From Barthelona sp. PCE (lineage: Eukaryota > Metamonada: BaSk clade): a DNA stretch of 64,000 bases. Each line of letters begins with the position of its first letter. The stretch's first letter is position 1. This document shows, piece after piece, positions 1-9,021 of this stretch. Made by a program: the position numbers and the translations under genes. Below the pieces are notes generated by a model, which was not told the DNA's origin, did no database searches, and worked only from the letters and a program-made list of their open reading frames with translations. Location: positions 930,001 to 994,000 of the forward strand of contig JAUFOR010000008.1 of NCBI GenBank assembly GCA_040285745.1. The letters are read 5' to 3'.

Positions 1-179
1 AGGCTCTCAATGTTGGAGAAGAGGGTGGAGCGGAGCGCCATCATGACACCGGCGATAACGGCCGTGAGGAGGAGCTGAGCGGAAACGACGGAGTAAAGCT
101 TGGAGACGAACCCGAGGAACATCTCGTCTTCGACTGTCAGTGGTGAGGGCTGCCCAATGTCTTTGTAAGCGGGTTGCAT
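1..179 (-). CDS. TMBIM/Bax-inhibitor-1-like membrane protein, N-terminal part (cut by window edge)
   Basis: The start codon is at 179-177 and the frame runs open to position 1, giving about 59 residues that begin MQPAYKDIGQPSP and include a first hydrophobic segment. The full-length relative in the right arm (23788-24484) shows the rest: about seven membrane segments, typical of the TMBIM/Lifeguard/BI-1 family, which act as calcium leak or cell-death-modulating proteins of ER, Golgi or plasma membrane. This left copy lacks the extra base found in the right copy, so its frame passes smoothly from the cytosolic N-terminus into the first membrane segment. It lies 70 bp downstream of the unknown gene 250-1053 on the same strand. 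Whether it is complete cannot be seen. Confidence 0.72.
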   Translation of the reverse strand, partial: MQPAYKDIGQPSPLTVEDEMFLGFVSKLYSVVSAQLLLTAVIAGVMMALRSTLFSNIES

Positions 180-249
180 TTGGAAACGGAGGTAAAGCTA
201 AAACCGCTTCGCTTTCACCGTTGGATGCCTCCTGTCTGGTGTGGTCTGT

Positions 250-1053
250 TTACAATCGGCATGCTGAGCCACATGCCTCAGTGCCGAGCGAAGAGTTCAC
301 TGGTTTCAGTTGCCTGATCGAGACCTCGTGGATGAAGCCGTCACGCGCAACGTACACGCTGAGGCAGTCCCTGCTCACTCGCCTGAACTCGCCTCCGAGC
401 TCGAAACGCCCGCGCAGGCACAACGCATACCCCTCAACCGGATCGATCATGACCAGACTCTTGAAGTCCGCATCGCCGTGAACCTGCAGGTGCTCTGAGC
501 GCACACCGTAGGGTAGCGCCTGTCCGCGAAGCACAAGCCCGTCACGAACACGCGATACATTCGAGCGGCACACGAGGAACACATCCTTGCTGTCCCTGCT
601 GAACCCAGCCCATAGCACCCCGTCCTCGAGCGCAACGTCGGCCGTTGTCTCGGCACCGTGTCCCATCAGCTGCACGATCCGGAAGCGGCCGGCGGTGACT
701 ACTGATACTGCTCCCTCGTCGGAGATGCACAGCGCCTCGAGCTCACCATCGCCAAGGTCATCGCGCGCCACGACCGATGCGGCAGAGACGGTGCCGATTG
801 ACAAGCTGCGGCTGGCAGCGACGGCGAATGTGCCGTTTTCGGCTATGCAGAAGAGCGCATCCTGCGGGGCGGCGTGCGTGTGCACCGCGGCGTATGAGCC
901 GCCATCTACCCGCTCGAAAATGTGTATCGCGTCGGGAGTGCGGAACGCAAGAAAGCCCTCGTACCGAGACGCGTACCGCCCGCTGTGCACCATGCCCGGG
1001 TCGAACACGCGTTCTCTGCCGCTGAAAGGCGTTCCCTGCCCAGAAGATGACAT
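250..1053 (-). CDS. Hypothetical protein, 267 aa, beta-propeller-like, left-arm copy
   Basis: The ORF starts MSSSGQGTPFSGRERVFDPG at an ATG (1053-1051). I do not recognise the family. The sequence alternates short beta-strand-like hydrophobic stretches with Gly/Asp turns (for example AIHIFERVDGG, SKDVFLVCRS, FKSLVMIDPVEG), which is what a single beta-propeller domain looks like, but no clear WD motif is present. There is no signal peptide or membrane segment. The frame is GC-rich with strong third-position G/C, matching the rest of the repeat arm and unlike genes outside it. An identical protein is encoded at 22914-23717. It sits upstream of the TMBIM gene in the same orientation. Function unknown. 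Confidence 0.75.
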   Translation of the reverse strand: MSSSGQGTPFSGRERVFDPGMVHSGRYASRYEGFLAFRTPDAIHIFERVDGGSYAAVHTHAAPQDALFCIAENGTFAVAASRSLSIGTVSAASVVARDDLGDGELEALCISDEGAVSVVTAGRFRIVQLMGHGAETTADVALEDGVLWAGFSRDSKDVFLVCRSNVSRVRDGLVLRGQALPYGVRSEHLQVHGDADFKSLVMIDPVEGYALCLRGRFELGGEFRRVSRDCLSVYVARDGFIHEVSIRQLKPVNSSLGTEACGSACRL

Positions 1054-1468
1054 ATGCGATGAAAAAGGCTGGAAAATGGAATACGCTCGTCAGCCGCCTC
1101 CCGGCCGCGCCCACGGCCGCACCCATCCGGAGCACCCACGCCAACACGCCACATGGCCAGGAATCGGCTGGCAGCGGGCGCACGCGTATCGTCCCAATAC
1201 GAGGCAGCACTGCATCTTGCGCGGTCCCTGTGCATGGGAGCTCACACATAGGCCACGTGGGCGCCGTGAGGGAGCCGCATCGCGACATCTGCAGAAAGGC
1301 TCATTTACAGTTTCGAATTAGCACGCGTCCCAGCGGTCGCAGCACCCGCCCACCACACCGCCACCGTCGCCCGCTTACCGAAGAAACCTACAGCTCAGCT
1401 CAGATTGGCATTTACACATTTTCCCACAACCAGCGTGGGGCTCGCTTGTGGCGCCGAAGCCACGGACG

Positions 1469-1474
1469 TATAAA
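1469..1474 (+). promoter_or_regulatory. TATA-box-like element upstream of the LRR gene
   Basis: TATAAA lies 100 bp before the LRR start codon in an otherwise GC-rich upstream region (1054-1573). A CACGTG E-box-like hexamer is also present near 1255. Both are present in the right arm. No other gene is convincing in 1054-1573; overlapping open frames there are GC-rich shadows. Assignment as a promoter is inference from sequence and position only. Confidence 0.4.
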
Positions 1475-1573
1475 GGAAAAACGCCCCACGCCACCCAAAA
1501 ATTCCATGAATATGAATGCCTTGGTTAAGGCTCAGATTCAAGTTTCTCACCTCATTCAATTTGCTGATACAAG

Positions 1574-2293
1574 ATGCGTAAATTTGCCATATTCTGCCTC
1601 GCACTGCTGCTTGTTGCCGCAGTCGCGACCAACTACGAGTACGAAGAAGAAACCGAGTACCACCACAAGCCCAATTGCCGCCCCAAGTGTCGCCGTCACT
1701 GCAGATACGGCAAGTGTTACAAGAAGTGCCGCCCCTGCCATCCCCCCAAGCCCAAGCCCAAGCCCAAGCCATGCAAGATAGATTGTTCAAAGGTTACAGA
1801 AGAGCAGGTTCTTTTCAAGCTCTGGTTCACCGCCAAGGGCAAGTACTGCAAGAAGCACTCTTTCCCCCACTTCCACAAGCACCTCAAGGGCATCAAGCTC
1901 CCCAAGGTCTGTGATCTCGATGACTCCGGTGCCTACTACGATGCCAACACACCTCCTTACTACGGCGTTACCTGCAAGTCCGGCAAGGTTGTTGAAATCG
2001 ACTGGTCCGGCCTCGATCTTGACGGCACCATCACTCCCTGGGTAAAGTGCCTTAACGAGCTCAAGGTGTTCGATATGTCCGACAACGACCTCCACGGCAC
2101 TCTCCCTGATCTTAACGATCACATTATGACCGTTGACGTCTCCGACAACGATTTGAGCAAGGTTGATTACAAGCTGTGCGGCTCCCTCGCCGCCCACGAC
2201 TCGTGCAAGCACGTTGACATCTCTGGTAACTACGGAATCAAGACCCCCAAGTGTTTGGTCGACGATCTCTGCCAATACGGCATTGAGGAATAA
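1574..2293 (+). CDS. Secreted Cys-rich leucine-rich-repeat protein, left-arm copy
   Basis: The 239-aa product starts with a clear signal peptide (MRKFAIFCLALLLVAAVA). It then has a very basic Cys-rich stretch (about residues 33-56, with CRPKCRRHCRYGKC), a (PK)4 linker (about 58-65), an LRRNT-like region containing YYGVTC (about 128-133), and two or three plant-type leucine-rich repeats (LDGTITPWVKCL, DLHGTLPDL). It ends in a Cys-containing cap. The layout resembles small secreted LRR proteins such as polygalacturonase-inhibitor-like proteins; the ligand is unknown. A TATAAA lies 100 bp upstream. The right arm (21674-22393, minus) encodes an identical protein. The repeat junction lies 70 bp after the stop. 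Confidence 0.85.
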   Translation: MRKFAIFCLALLLVAAVATNYEYEEETEYHHKPNCRPKCRRHCRYGKCYKKCRPCHPPKPKPKPKPCKIDCSKVTEEQVLFKLWFTAKGKYCKKHSFPHFHKHLKGIKLPKVCDLDDSGAYYDANTPPYYGVTCKSGKVVEIDWSGLDLDGTITPWVKCLNELKVFDMSDNDLHGTLPDLNDHIMTVDVSDNDLSKVDYKLCGSLAAHDSCKHVDISGNYGIKTPKCLVDDLCQYGIEE

Positions 2294-2535
2294 ATTGTTT
2301 TGTAATGTGAATTGGCCCGCGCCCCTGCAGCGAGCAGCACCGCTTGAAGGAAGTAAAAAATCTTTAACAGCACTAACTTTAACAATACTAATATTTATAT
2401 CAATAGTAGACATTTAAAACTCGCAAAGTCCACAAAGAAGAGATGATAGCTTAACAAAGCAACAAAAACTTAAGTTTTCTCTTTTCATACTTTCTTTACG
2501 AATTTACGTGCATTTATTTTCTACAATTCTAACTT

Positions 2536-5500
2536 ATGGGGATTAATATACTTTATTTATGTCTTTATTTAACTCTTTTTGTGGGATGCATTGGAACAAC
2601 AAAATATATTCGTGTGTTTGATGAAGTGGACTGTAAACCACCTATAGACGAATACGAAAATGTCAAATCTTTCAAAGAGGCCTTTTCAAAGATAAACAGT
2701 GGACCCACAGTGATTTATGTTTGCTTTGGTGCTTATACAGAGGATGAAGGGAAATTAGAGGGTAACTTCGCTTCCAACGTATCTATAATTGGAATTCCAC
2801 ACTCAAATGTACCTCCACATCTTACATTTGATCTAAAAGTTACCAATCTTGAAACAAGTTATGCAAAAGGATATTTTTCTGCAAAGAAAATTGGTTCTAC
2901 GAATCCTTTCAGTGTACATGCGCTCTCTACATCTTTTGAATCAACTCGAATTACTCATATTGAGGTAGCAAATATAACTACATTCGATGAAGCTTCCTTT
3001 TTGATAAAACTACGAAGCATATCACACGGCAGGATTTCTATCTCTACTCAAACGAAACTTGATGGTGAGAAGCTCTATTTTGCAAATTTCCGGATTGATA
3101 AAGAAGACGGTTTAAATTGGATGCTTAACGTTGATCTAATTAATAACGAACCTCATTTTATGATGGAAGACAACATTATTGCAGAGTTATTCATATATAA
3201 AGTTAATTATTACACCAATGTCCCAATTGTAGTTAACAACTTTGAATGTAGTCATTGTGAGATGACCAAGATTTCTAATCTGTTCACAAAAAGTGCATTA
3301 ATATGCCCAACAGTACCGAATATTAAGTTTATAGAAGGTAAAATGGATAAGCTTAGTTTTGTCCCACTTGTTGATAATGCAGAGATTCAATTATTTGATT
3401 TAACTAATAATTTGACAGTTTGGAATGATATTGCTGACCATAGGGGTGTCATTAGGATTATGAGTATTGAAAATGACTTTTTTCTTCACGTATCAGAGCT
3501 TAGGAATTCTTCAGTTGTTTGCAACACTTTTGTTAGCAATATTATTTTTCACAACTTCGAAAGTGCCATTTATTCAGTCTTGTATGATGGCATTAGCATG
3601 TTAAAGAAATATATGGTGTATGAACTGTTTATGGAAGGAATTGGTGATGTATCTTTTCACAATTGTGAGTTTTCAGCTCTGAAGATCAACTCACAGCAGT
3701 ATAGAGCCAAGTTAAATAACACAATAATTCACAGATTAGTTCGTGATATCAAGATTCAAAGTATTATAGACAGCAAACTGGTTTTTTCAGAACACAACAA
3801 TGAATATGGAAATATAAGGATTGCAAACCCGGTAGTTGAAATCAAAAATTCACAGTTTATTAATTTCACTATTATACCATTTATTGTTAACGATAATCTT
3901 TTTGAAATATTCGATTTTAACAATAATTCTTTAGTTTTTGGGTGTAGATATAATCCTATTTCTTCATATACAGGAAATTACATATTTTTTGTATTAAAAC
4001 TTATCTCAGAAAACGTATTATCATCTTTTGATTTTATAAATGTGCAATACATAATTCCACAACAGATGATCATGCGCTACAGAGATACAGGACGGATATC
4101 TATATTGAAGGACAATGAACAAGAGTATTCCGTGGATGAAGATTCTGTTCTTGTTGTGGGTAATATTACCACCAATGCTGAAAGTTTTCTTTTTGACATA
4201 TACATGAATGAATTTGCAAATTTTTTCATCACGAATATCAATAATGTTGTTCTAAGCAGTGAGTATTCACCATTTCTAGGATATGAACGTAAGTTTTACA
4301 TAACCTCTTGCTACCTTGTTGAATTGTCTGTTCAAGATCAACTATCGATGTCAATTTCTGACTGTGAAATACAGCGTTTATCGTTCCGTTCCAATAGTAT
4401 TGAAGTTAACAATGTTACTATTCTTGAACCATCTGTCATTATGTGTGATACGTTTTTAGCAAAGAATTCAAGCTTAAATGAGATGAGGGGATCTATAAAT
4501 GATTTTCAAATTACTGAAATTAGTGGAACATTCAAGAATTCCCTAAAAATTGGAAAATTGACAGTTTATGATGGTTGTTTTATTTCATTACTCGGATCAG
4601 GTTGGATGGATCGCCTAACACTCAGAGATATGAACTGTTCCAACTGTATTCAAGTTGAGGAATGGTTATTTGGACTTGTGGAATTTACTAATGTTGTGAT
4701 GGAAGATTGTACATTGTTTCTTACAATGACGGAGTTGGAAATCATGGTAAGTAGTTTCACACATTCAATGCTTCGGTTTTATGCCAATCATTACAAGTCA
4801 TCAAACAATATTTGGAACCGTGTATCTTTTGCAGAGGGTAGTCGCATTTCTTCAAGTCGGTTATTTGTGCGCAATGATATATTTACGCGTGTAACGTTCC
4901 CGGATTCATGCTTATTTGCCACTAATAACGATGACATTGAAGCATCATTTTTGCTTGAGGTTGATGTTAATAAGGTTTTGGGCTGCATGCTTTTGGTAGA
5001 TTCGAACGATCAGGGAACCATTGGTGGGCGCGTTAACAACGAAGAGAACGAAGGTAAATTTACACTGATAAAAGTTGACGATTATTCACAAGAACTTTTT
5101 CTTTCAGTCAATGATTTAATTATCACCAGTGTTAGTAGTTCATATCCCATCATCAGTCAACAGTCTATTGTTTTTTATATCACTGGTGAGCAACTCAACA
5201 TTTCTTCATCAACTCCAGTTTTTTTTGCAAAAACTGTGGAGATCAGACATTCGTTAATTTCTTCTCTAAATACTTTATTTATCCGGGAAGGAACATTTGC
5301 AACCTTGTATTTGAAGGTAGTTGATCTTGTTAATTGGTGGAACGTAAGCTTCTCTGCATATCGTATCACTGGTAACGTTTACTATTCAACTGAGCAAGAT
5401 ATAGATCATATTTTGTTTAAGAGTACTTATTCTGAGCTAATGATTACATTAAACGGTGTTGAACCAAAATATTTAGTTCAAACAGTTATTCTTGAAGACT

Positions 5501-7248
5501 TATCTGTTGTACCACACGAAACCGTTTATTGTCATCAGGATTTTGCTCAAGAAAACTGTACGTCAATTTATTTCGACTATATTGAAGATATTACGCTGAT
5601 TGAGAAGTCATACAGTCATATAGTTGAAGTGTGGATGAATGCACAAACAACGAGTCCAGATTTTCAACCAAATTTTCTTGTTTTCAATCAAGAAACACAG
5701 GAATCGTTGCCTTACAGAGTTTTTGAAGTATGGTATGACTTTGGAAGCGTCATTGATTTAGTTTTAATTCACCCTTTCAACATGGTTCCTCAAATATTAA
5801 CAAACGCACGGTATTGTGATGCAGGTAGCCGATATATGGAAGGAACTTATTGTGTGCGTTGTACATTGAATGAAATTCAATTGACAGATAACTTTGAAGG
5901 CAATCATTGCGAACGCATTGAGAACAAAGAACTACACAACAAAATTGAAGGAAGCACTTTTATGTTAACTGAAAGAGAGACAATAATAGTTACTAATAAG
6001 TCTGAAAACGCTTTTATTCTTGCAAAGTGTATGAGGCACTGTCAGGAAGGGTCGTTTGACTTCAGTATGGAGCAATACCCTAACTGTGATGAAGGATACA
6101 TTGGCTCTTTCTGTAGTAAGTGTTCTGAAGATGCTCATTATCTTCCCCTTGAAGGTTCATGTGTCATATGTCCAGATTTACTCTCTTCTATTATGTATAT
6201 TGGATTCTTTTTGCTCATTGCTCTAAGTATCATATCTTTTTTAAATTGGGGACATATTTTCCCGTGGCATATGATTTTGGGTCATGAACCAGCTTTTAAA
6301 GAGTTTGGAGCAGTTAGATTAACAAAAACCATCGTATCTTTCTTTTTTTCTTTGCTTCCTTTTATTCCTTATAAGTCTAGTGATGAAACGGTGAATTATA
6401 AGTTTTCTATTTCAAACGAAGCATTTTACAATGCTGTTCAGTGTGTAATTCAACGTACAGGAATCAATATGAAGCATACAACAGTTCCTATTGCTTTATT
6501 CACTTTCAACATGACTGTTCTCATCGTAATATCATTGTTTGGACTTGGAACGCGATCGAAGAACACTCATAAACGGGAAAAGTTCCTTTCAATTAACGCT
6601 GCTGTTGCAAGTTTAACTTTTCCTCATATTCTTGCAAATTCAGTTTTATTACTTATTCCTATCTCAATAGAATCTCAATTTAAGTTCAAAACTACGGGAT
6701 TTTCACATTTTAGACCTCTTCTGGAGCCTCATTTATCATTCGAAAGTGGAGCGGATTTTATTCCTTACTTATTATCCAGCTTGTTTGGTTTTGCTCTTTG
6801 CTTTATACTCACTAGAATTATTGTTAAAGAATCCGTTCTAGAGCACAGTTTTGTGAGTGTTGGATACAGAAATGCGTTTTTATTTTTACCTTTTGTTATC
6901 ACTTTGATCAGAGCTGTTATAACTCTTCTCGCCATAACAACAGATCAGTATAGTATGTTAGTAATATTGTATGGAATTTGTTTGATTTTCTTTTTCTTTA
7001 AGATTCAACCAATGGTTTTCAAGTTCCTCAATGACTTTTTCGGGTGGATTGTAATGATTGCATTGATAACAGACATTTCACTAGCTTATGTTGTTGCTGA
7101 ATCATACAGTATTGTTACTACACTGATATTCTTTTTCATTCCTGGTTTGGTAATTTTTACTATAGTTAAAAGTTCTTCCTCAACTGATTTCGATGTTAGT
7201 GGTTCAATTCAAATGCCTTTGGTTGAAAAACAACCATTTTTTATATGA
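2536..7248 (+). CDS. Giant membrane protein: extracellular repeat-rich region plus multi-pass C-terminus
   Basis: The product has 1570 residues. A signal peptide (residues 1-20) is followed by about 1080 residues of short beta-strand-like repeats rich in Asn and Ser, consistent with a beta-helix ectodomain. A Cys-rich segment follows (about 1095-1215, including CDAGSRYMEGTYCVRC and CSKCSEDAHYL), resembling the Cys-rich modules found before the membrane region in large protist surface proteins. From about residue 1215 there are about eight hydrophobic membrane segments, and the protein ends in a short cytosolic tail. Such polymorphic-membrane-protein-like or receptor-like giants are known in several protists; the precise role is unknown. 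It is AT-rich, unlike the adjoining repeat arm, and starts 172 bp after the repeat boundary. Confidence 0.8.
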   Translation: MGINILYLCLYLTLFVGCIGTTKYIRVFDEVDCKPPIDEYENVKSFKEAFSKINSGPTVIYVCFGAYTEDEGKLEGNFASNVSIIGIPHSNVPPHLTFDLKVTNLETSYAKGYFSAKKIGSTNPFSVHALSTSFESTRITHIEVANITTFDEASFLIKLRSISHGRISISTQTKLDGEKLYFANFRIDKEDGLNWMLNVDLINNEPHFMMEDNIIAELFIYKVNYYTNVPIVVNNFECSHCEMTKISNLFTKSALICPTVPNIKFIEGKMDKLSFVPLVDNAEIQLFDLTNNLTVWNDIADHRGVIRIMSIENDFFLHVSELRNSSVVCNTFVSNIIFHNFESAIYSVLYDGISMLKKYMVYELFMEGIGDVSFHNCEFSALKINSQQYRAKLNNTIIHRLVRDIKIQSIIDSKLVFSEHNNEYGNIRIANPVVEIKNSQFINFTIIPFIVNDNLFEIFDFNNNSLVFGCRYNPISSYTGNYIFFVLKLISENVLSSFDFINVQYIIPQQMIMRYRDTGRISILKDNEQEYSVDEDSVLVVGNITTNAESFLFDIYMNEFANFFITNINNVVLSSEYSPFLGYERKFYITSCYLVELSVQDQLSMSISDCEIQRLSFRSNSIEVNNVTILEPSVIMCDTFLAKNSSLNEMRGSINDFQITEISGTFKNSLKIGKLTVYDGCFISLLGSGWMDRLTLRDMNCSNCIQVEEWLFGLVEFTNVVMEDCTLFLTMTELEIMVSSFTHSMLRFYANHYKSSNNIWNRVSFAEGSRISSSRLFVRNDIFTRVTFPDSCLFATNNDDIEASFLLEVDVNKVLGCMLLVDSNDQGTIGGRVNNEENEGKFTLIKVDDYSQELFLSVNDLIITSVSSSYPIISQQSIVFYITGEQLNISSSTPVFFAKTVEIRHSLISSLNTLFIREGTFATLYLKVVDLVNWWNVSFSAYRITGNVYYSTEQDIDHILFKSTYSELMITLNGVEPKYLVQTVILEDLSVVPHETVYCHQDFAQENCTSIYFDYIEDITLIEKSYSHIVEVWMNAQTTSPDFQPNFLVFNQETQESLPYRVFEVWYDFGSVIDLVLIHPFNMVPQILTNARYCDAGSRYMEGTYCVRCTLNEIQLTDNFEGNHCERIENKELHNKIEGSTFMLTERETIIVTNKSENAFILAKCMRHCQEGSFDFSMEQYPNCDEGYIGSFCSKCSEDAHYLPLEGSCVICPDLLSSIMYIGFFLLIALSIISFLNWGHIFPWHMILGHEPAFKEFGAVRLTKTIVSFFFSLLPFIPYKSSDETVNYKFSISNEAFYNAVQCVIQRTGINMKHTTVPIALFTFNMTVLIVISLFGLGTRSKNTHKREKFLSINAAVASLTFPHILANSVLLLIPISIESQFKFKTTGFSHFRPLLEPHLSFESGADFIPYLLSSLFGFALCFILTRIIVKESVLEHSFVSVGYRNAFLFLPFVITLIRAVITLLAITTDQYSMLVILYGICLIFFFFKIQPMVFKFLNDFFGWIVMIALITDISLAYVVAESYSIVTTLIFFFIPGLVIFTIVKSSSSTDFDVSGSIQMPLVEKQPFFI

Positions 7249-7278
7249 TGTTTCAATTTTACTAACAAATTCAAGGTA

Positions 7279-9003
7279 TTAATCGGCCTTAATGGCGGAA
7301 TACATCTTTTTAACAAGGAAGTATGATGTTAAGAAACCAATTGTACCAAGAATTAACCACACACCCCAAGCGCAAACGAGTACGGTTCCGAAGAAGTGCC
7401 AAAATTGCATAAATCCACGTAAATTAGATTGAACGGCCCAATAAAATAGTGAATAGAGCACTAACCAAACAGCAGCAGAACCTCCATAACCGAAACTCCA
7501 TAACCACCAATTGTAATCACCACTTGAAAGCTGGAAGAAAGTGAAAATCGCAGCAACACATGCAGTAACAACAATGATTGTAAGAAGGATTAAAACCAGT
7601 AAACCAAACATGAGACCTGCTTGATTGAGATTTGACGAAAAGAATTGAATAATCTCCATATAACTGGCAGCAAAAGGAATAAATCCAGCTACCATAAACT
7701 GGAACCAAGGTCTTTGATAGAAATTGACTTCAGGAATCTCCTTCTTGTATGAATATGTTCTGGTTGGTGCCTCAAACTTCTTAGAACGAGATTTGGCAAC
7801 AATTCCTCCAGCAATGCTAAGTGGAACAGCTGTAAGTCCAAGAATTAACACCAATTTAATAACAGCAGCAAGAGGCAGAGCAGCAGTGGAGCTGAATCCA
7901 ACAGCCACAAAGTTGCCAAACGCGACAATCAAGAAAAGAGGAAGTGTGAATAGCAAAGATGCAACCAGCAAATTTGTTGCGTATTTCTTTCCCTCCAGAC
8001 CGATAAAAACTTTGGTGGCAACATAACCAGCAATAAAGGCGGTTAAAACATAAACAATAAGCATCGTAATAGTGCGATCACCCTCGTCTTTTGAGATTAG
8101 ACCCCACAATCCCAAGATTAAAAATGCTACAAGTGCAACTAGCAATTGAGCACCTACACCTATAGAGCTTGCAAGATACATTTTTTGGGCTGGAGGACGA
8201 AATACATCACCAGAAATACTCTTCCATCCCAACTCATCAATAGAATCATGTGACAGTCTCTTCTTTGTATCCTTTTTCAACACACGCATCATGATGGCCC
8301 AGAGAATGACGACACCCAACGATGTGATGCAAATGCTGTTAACGAGAGCCACCCAATGTATACTTTCAGTTGTAGAACGCATTGAACTGGTATATAATTC
8401 AGTGCGATCGATAGGATTTTTATCTGTGTGGAACCATCTTGCAGAATATGAAAACATCACAGGCATATGCTCGTCTGATGCCAAAGCCAGCAATTGAATG
8501 GGATGACTCATTGTCACATTGACTGCAATGATTTTCTCCTGATGATACGAGATCCCAAAGTTGTACCTGGTGTACAGATAATGCTTGGGGCCCTCCATGA
8601 AGCCAATATCTCCCCAAATTGGTAAACCGTCATATTCCATTTCGAAAAAATATTTTTGATCGATAGCACTCATAAATCTGGCAACCTCCTGTGCCTGAAG
8701 GACTGCCTGCCCATCAGGATACTTCGCTACATTGCTACAAAGGTTGTGACCGATAATATCTTGACGGAAAGGTAATGCTACATCAGTAGACATGAATCTG
8801 TCTCCGTGGATGAGCGAAGCCAGTGAACTTACCTTCATAAACATCTTTTCAGGTCTACAAAACGGCAAACTATAATAGGTGTAGGTTTGGTCAGGGGAAA
8901 ATGAGCTACCAATTTTGTTTACCCAAAACTTTGGTACGTCACCTGTCTCGTATGATGCAACAAGCCCCAGGGCAATAAATAAAACGATAAAACCCAATTT
9001 CAT
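7279..9003 (-). CDS. TM9SF/nonaspanin endomembrane protein
   Basis: The 574-aa protein matches the transmembrane-9-superfamily layout: a signal peptide (MKLGFIVLFIALGLVAS), a lumenal domain of about 200 residues with the typical YSLPFCRPE motif near residue 43, then about nine membrane segments. The C-terminus ends KAD, fitting the KXD/E Golgi-retention signal of the family. These proteins act in the Golgi-endosome system in cargo sorting and adhesion. I start at the ATG at 9003-9001, because the nine upstream codons open only with TTG and the signal peptide begins here. Its start codon is only 18 bp from that of the divergent SET gene. The stop lies 30 bp from the convergent giant membrane protein gene. 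Confidence 0.92.
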   Translation of the reverse strand: MKLGFIVLFIALGLVASYETGDVPKFWVNKIGSSFSPDQTYTYYSLPFCRPEKMFMKVSSLASLIHGDRFMSTDVALPFRQDIIGHNLCSNVAKYPDGQAVLQAQEVARFMSAIDQKYFFEMEYDGLPIWGDIGFMEGPKHYLYTRYNFGISYHQEKIIAVNVTMSHPIQLLALASDEHMPVMFSYSARWFHTDKNPIDRTELYTSSMRSTTESIHWVALVNSICITSLGVVILWAIMMRVLKKDTKKRLSHDSIDELGWKSISGDVFRPPAQKMYLASSIGVGAQLLVALVAFLILGLWGLISKDEGDRTITMLIVYVLTAFIAGYVATKVFIGLEGKKYATNLLVASLLFTLPLFLIVAFGNFVAVGFSSTAALPLAAVIKLVLILGLTAVPLSIAGGIVAKSRSKKFEAPTRTYSYKKEIPEVNFYQRPWFQFMVAGFIPFAASYMEIIQFFSSNLNQAGLMFGLLVLILLTIIVVTACVAAIFTFFQLSSGDYNWWLWSFGYGGSAAVWLVLYSLFYWAVQSNLRGFMQFWHFFGTVLVCAWGVWLILGTIGFLTSYFLVKKMYSAIKAD

Positions 9004-9021
9004 GTCTGTATTAAGTTTTTT
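9004..9021. promoter_or_regulatory. 18-bp spacer between two divergent start codons
   Basis: The TM9SF ATG (9003, minus) and the SET ATG (9022, plus) are separated by 18 bp. The 5' leaders and probably the promoters of the two genes must therefore overlap or lie inside the opposite coding region. No later in-frame ATG in the SET gene precedes its zinc-binding pre-SET region, so the spacing is not easily explained by a misplaced start. No recognisable TATA or initiator element was seen in the spacer. Confidence 0.5.

Larger units (their letters stand above)
1..2363 (+). repeat. Left arm of a long near-perfect inverted repeat
   Basis: Positions 1-2363 are the reverse complement of 21604-23967. 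Paired coordinates sum to 23967 over almost all the arm, and to 23968 beyond a one-base indel near position 70. I found only three differences: C198 versus T, A1527 versus G (both outside genes), and one extra C in the right arm. Homology stops abruptly after the AAAAAATCT at 2355-2363. The left end is the window edge, so the true length is unknown. The arm is visibly GC-rich, in contrast to the AT-rich DNA beginning at 2364. It holds the start of a TMBIM gene, an unknown ORF and a secreted LRR gene. Confidence 0.97.

Noticed and set aside
587-1321. Long overlapping open frames on both strands in the GC-rich arms (also at 22186-23380)
   Set aside because: Low-complexity Arg/Ala/Pro-rich translations, antisense to or out of frame with the conserved ORF; GC-rich DNA lacks stop codons by chance.
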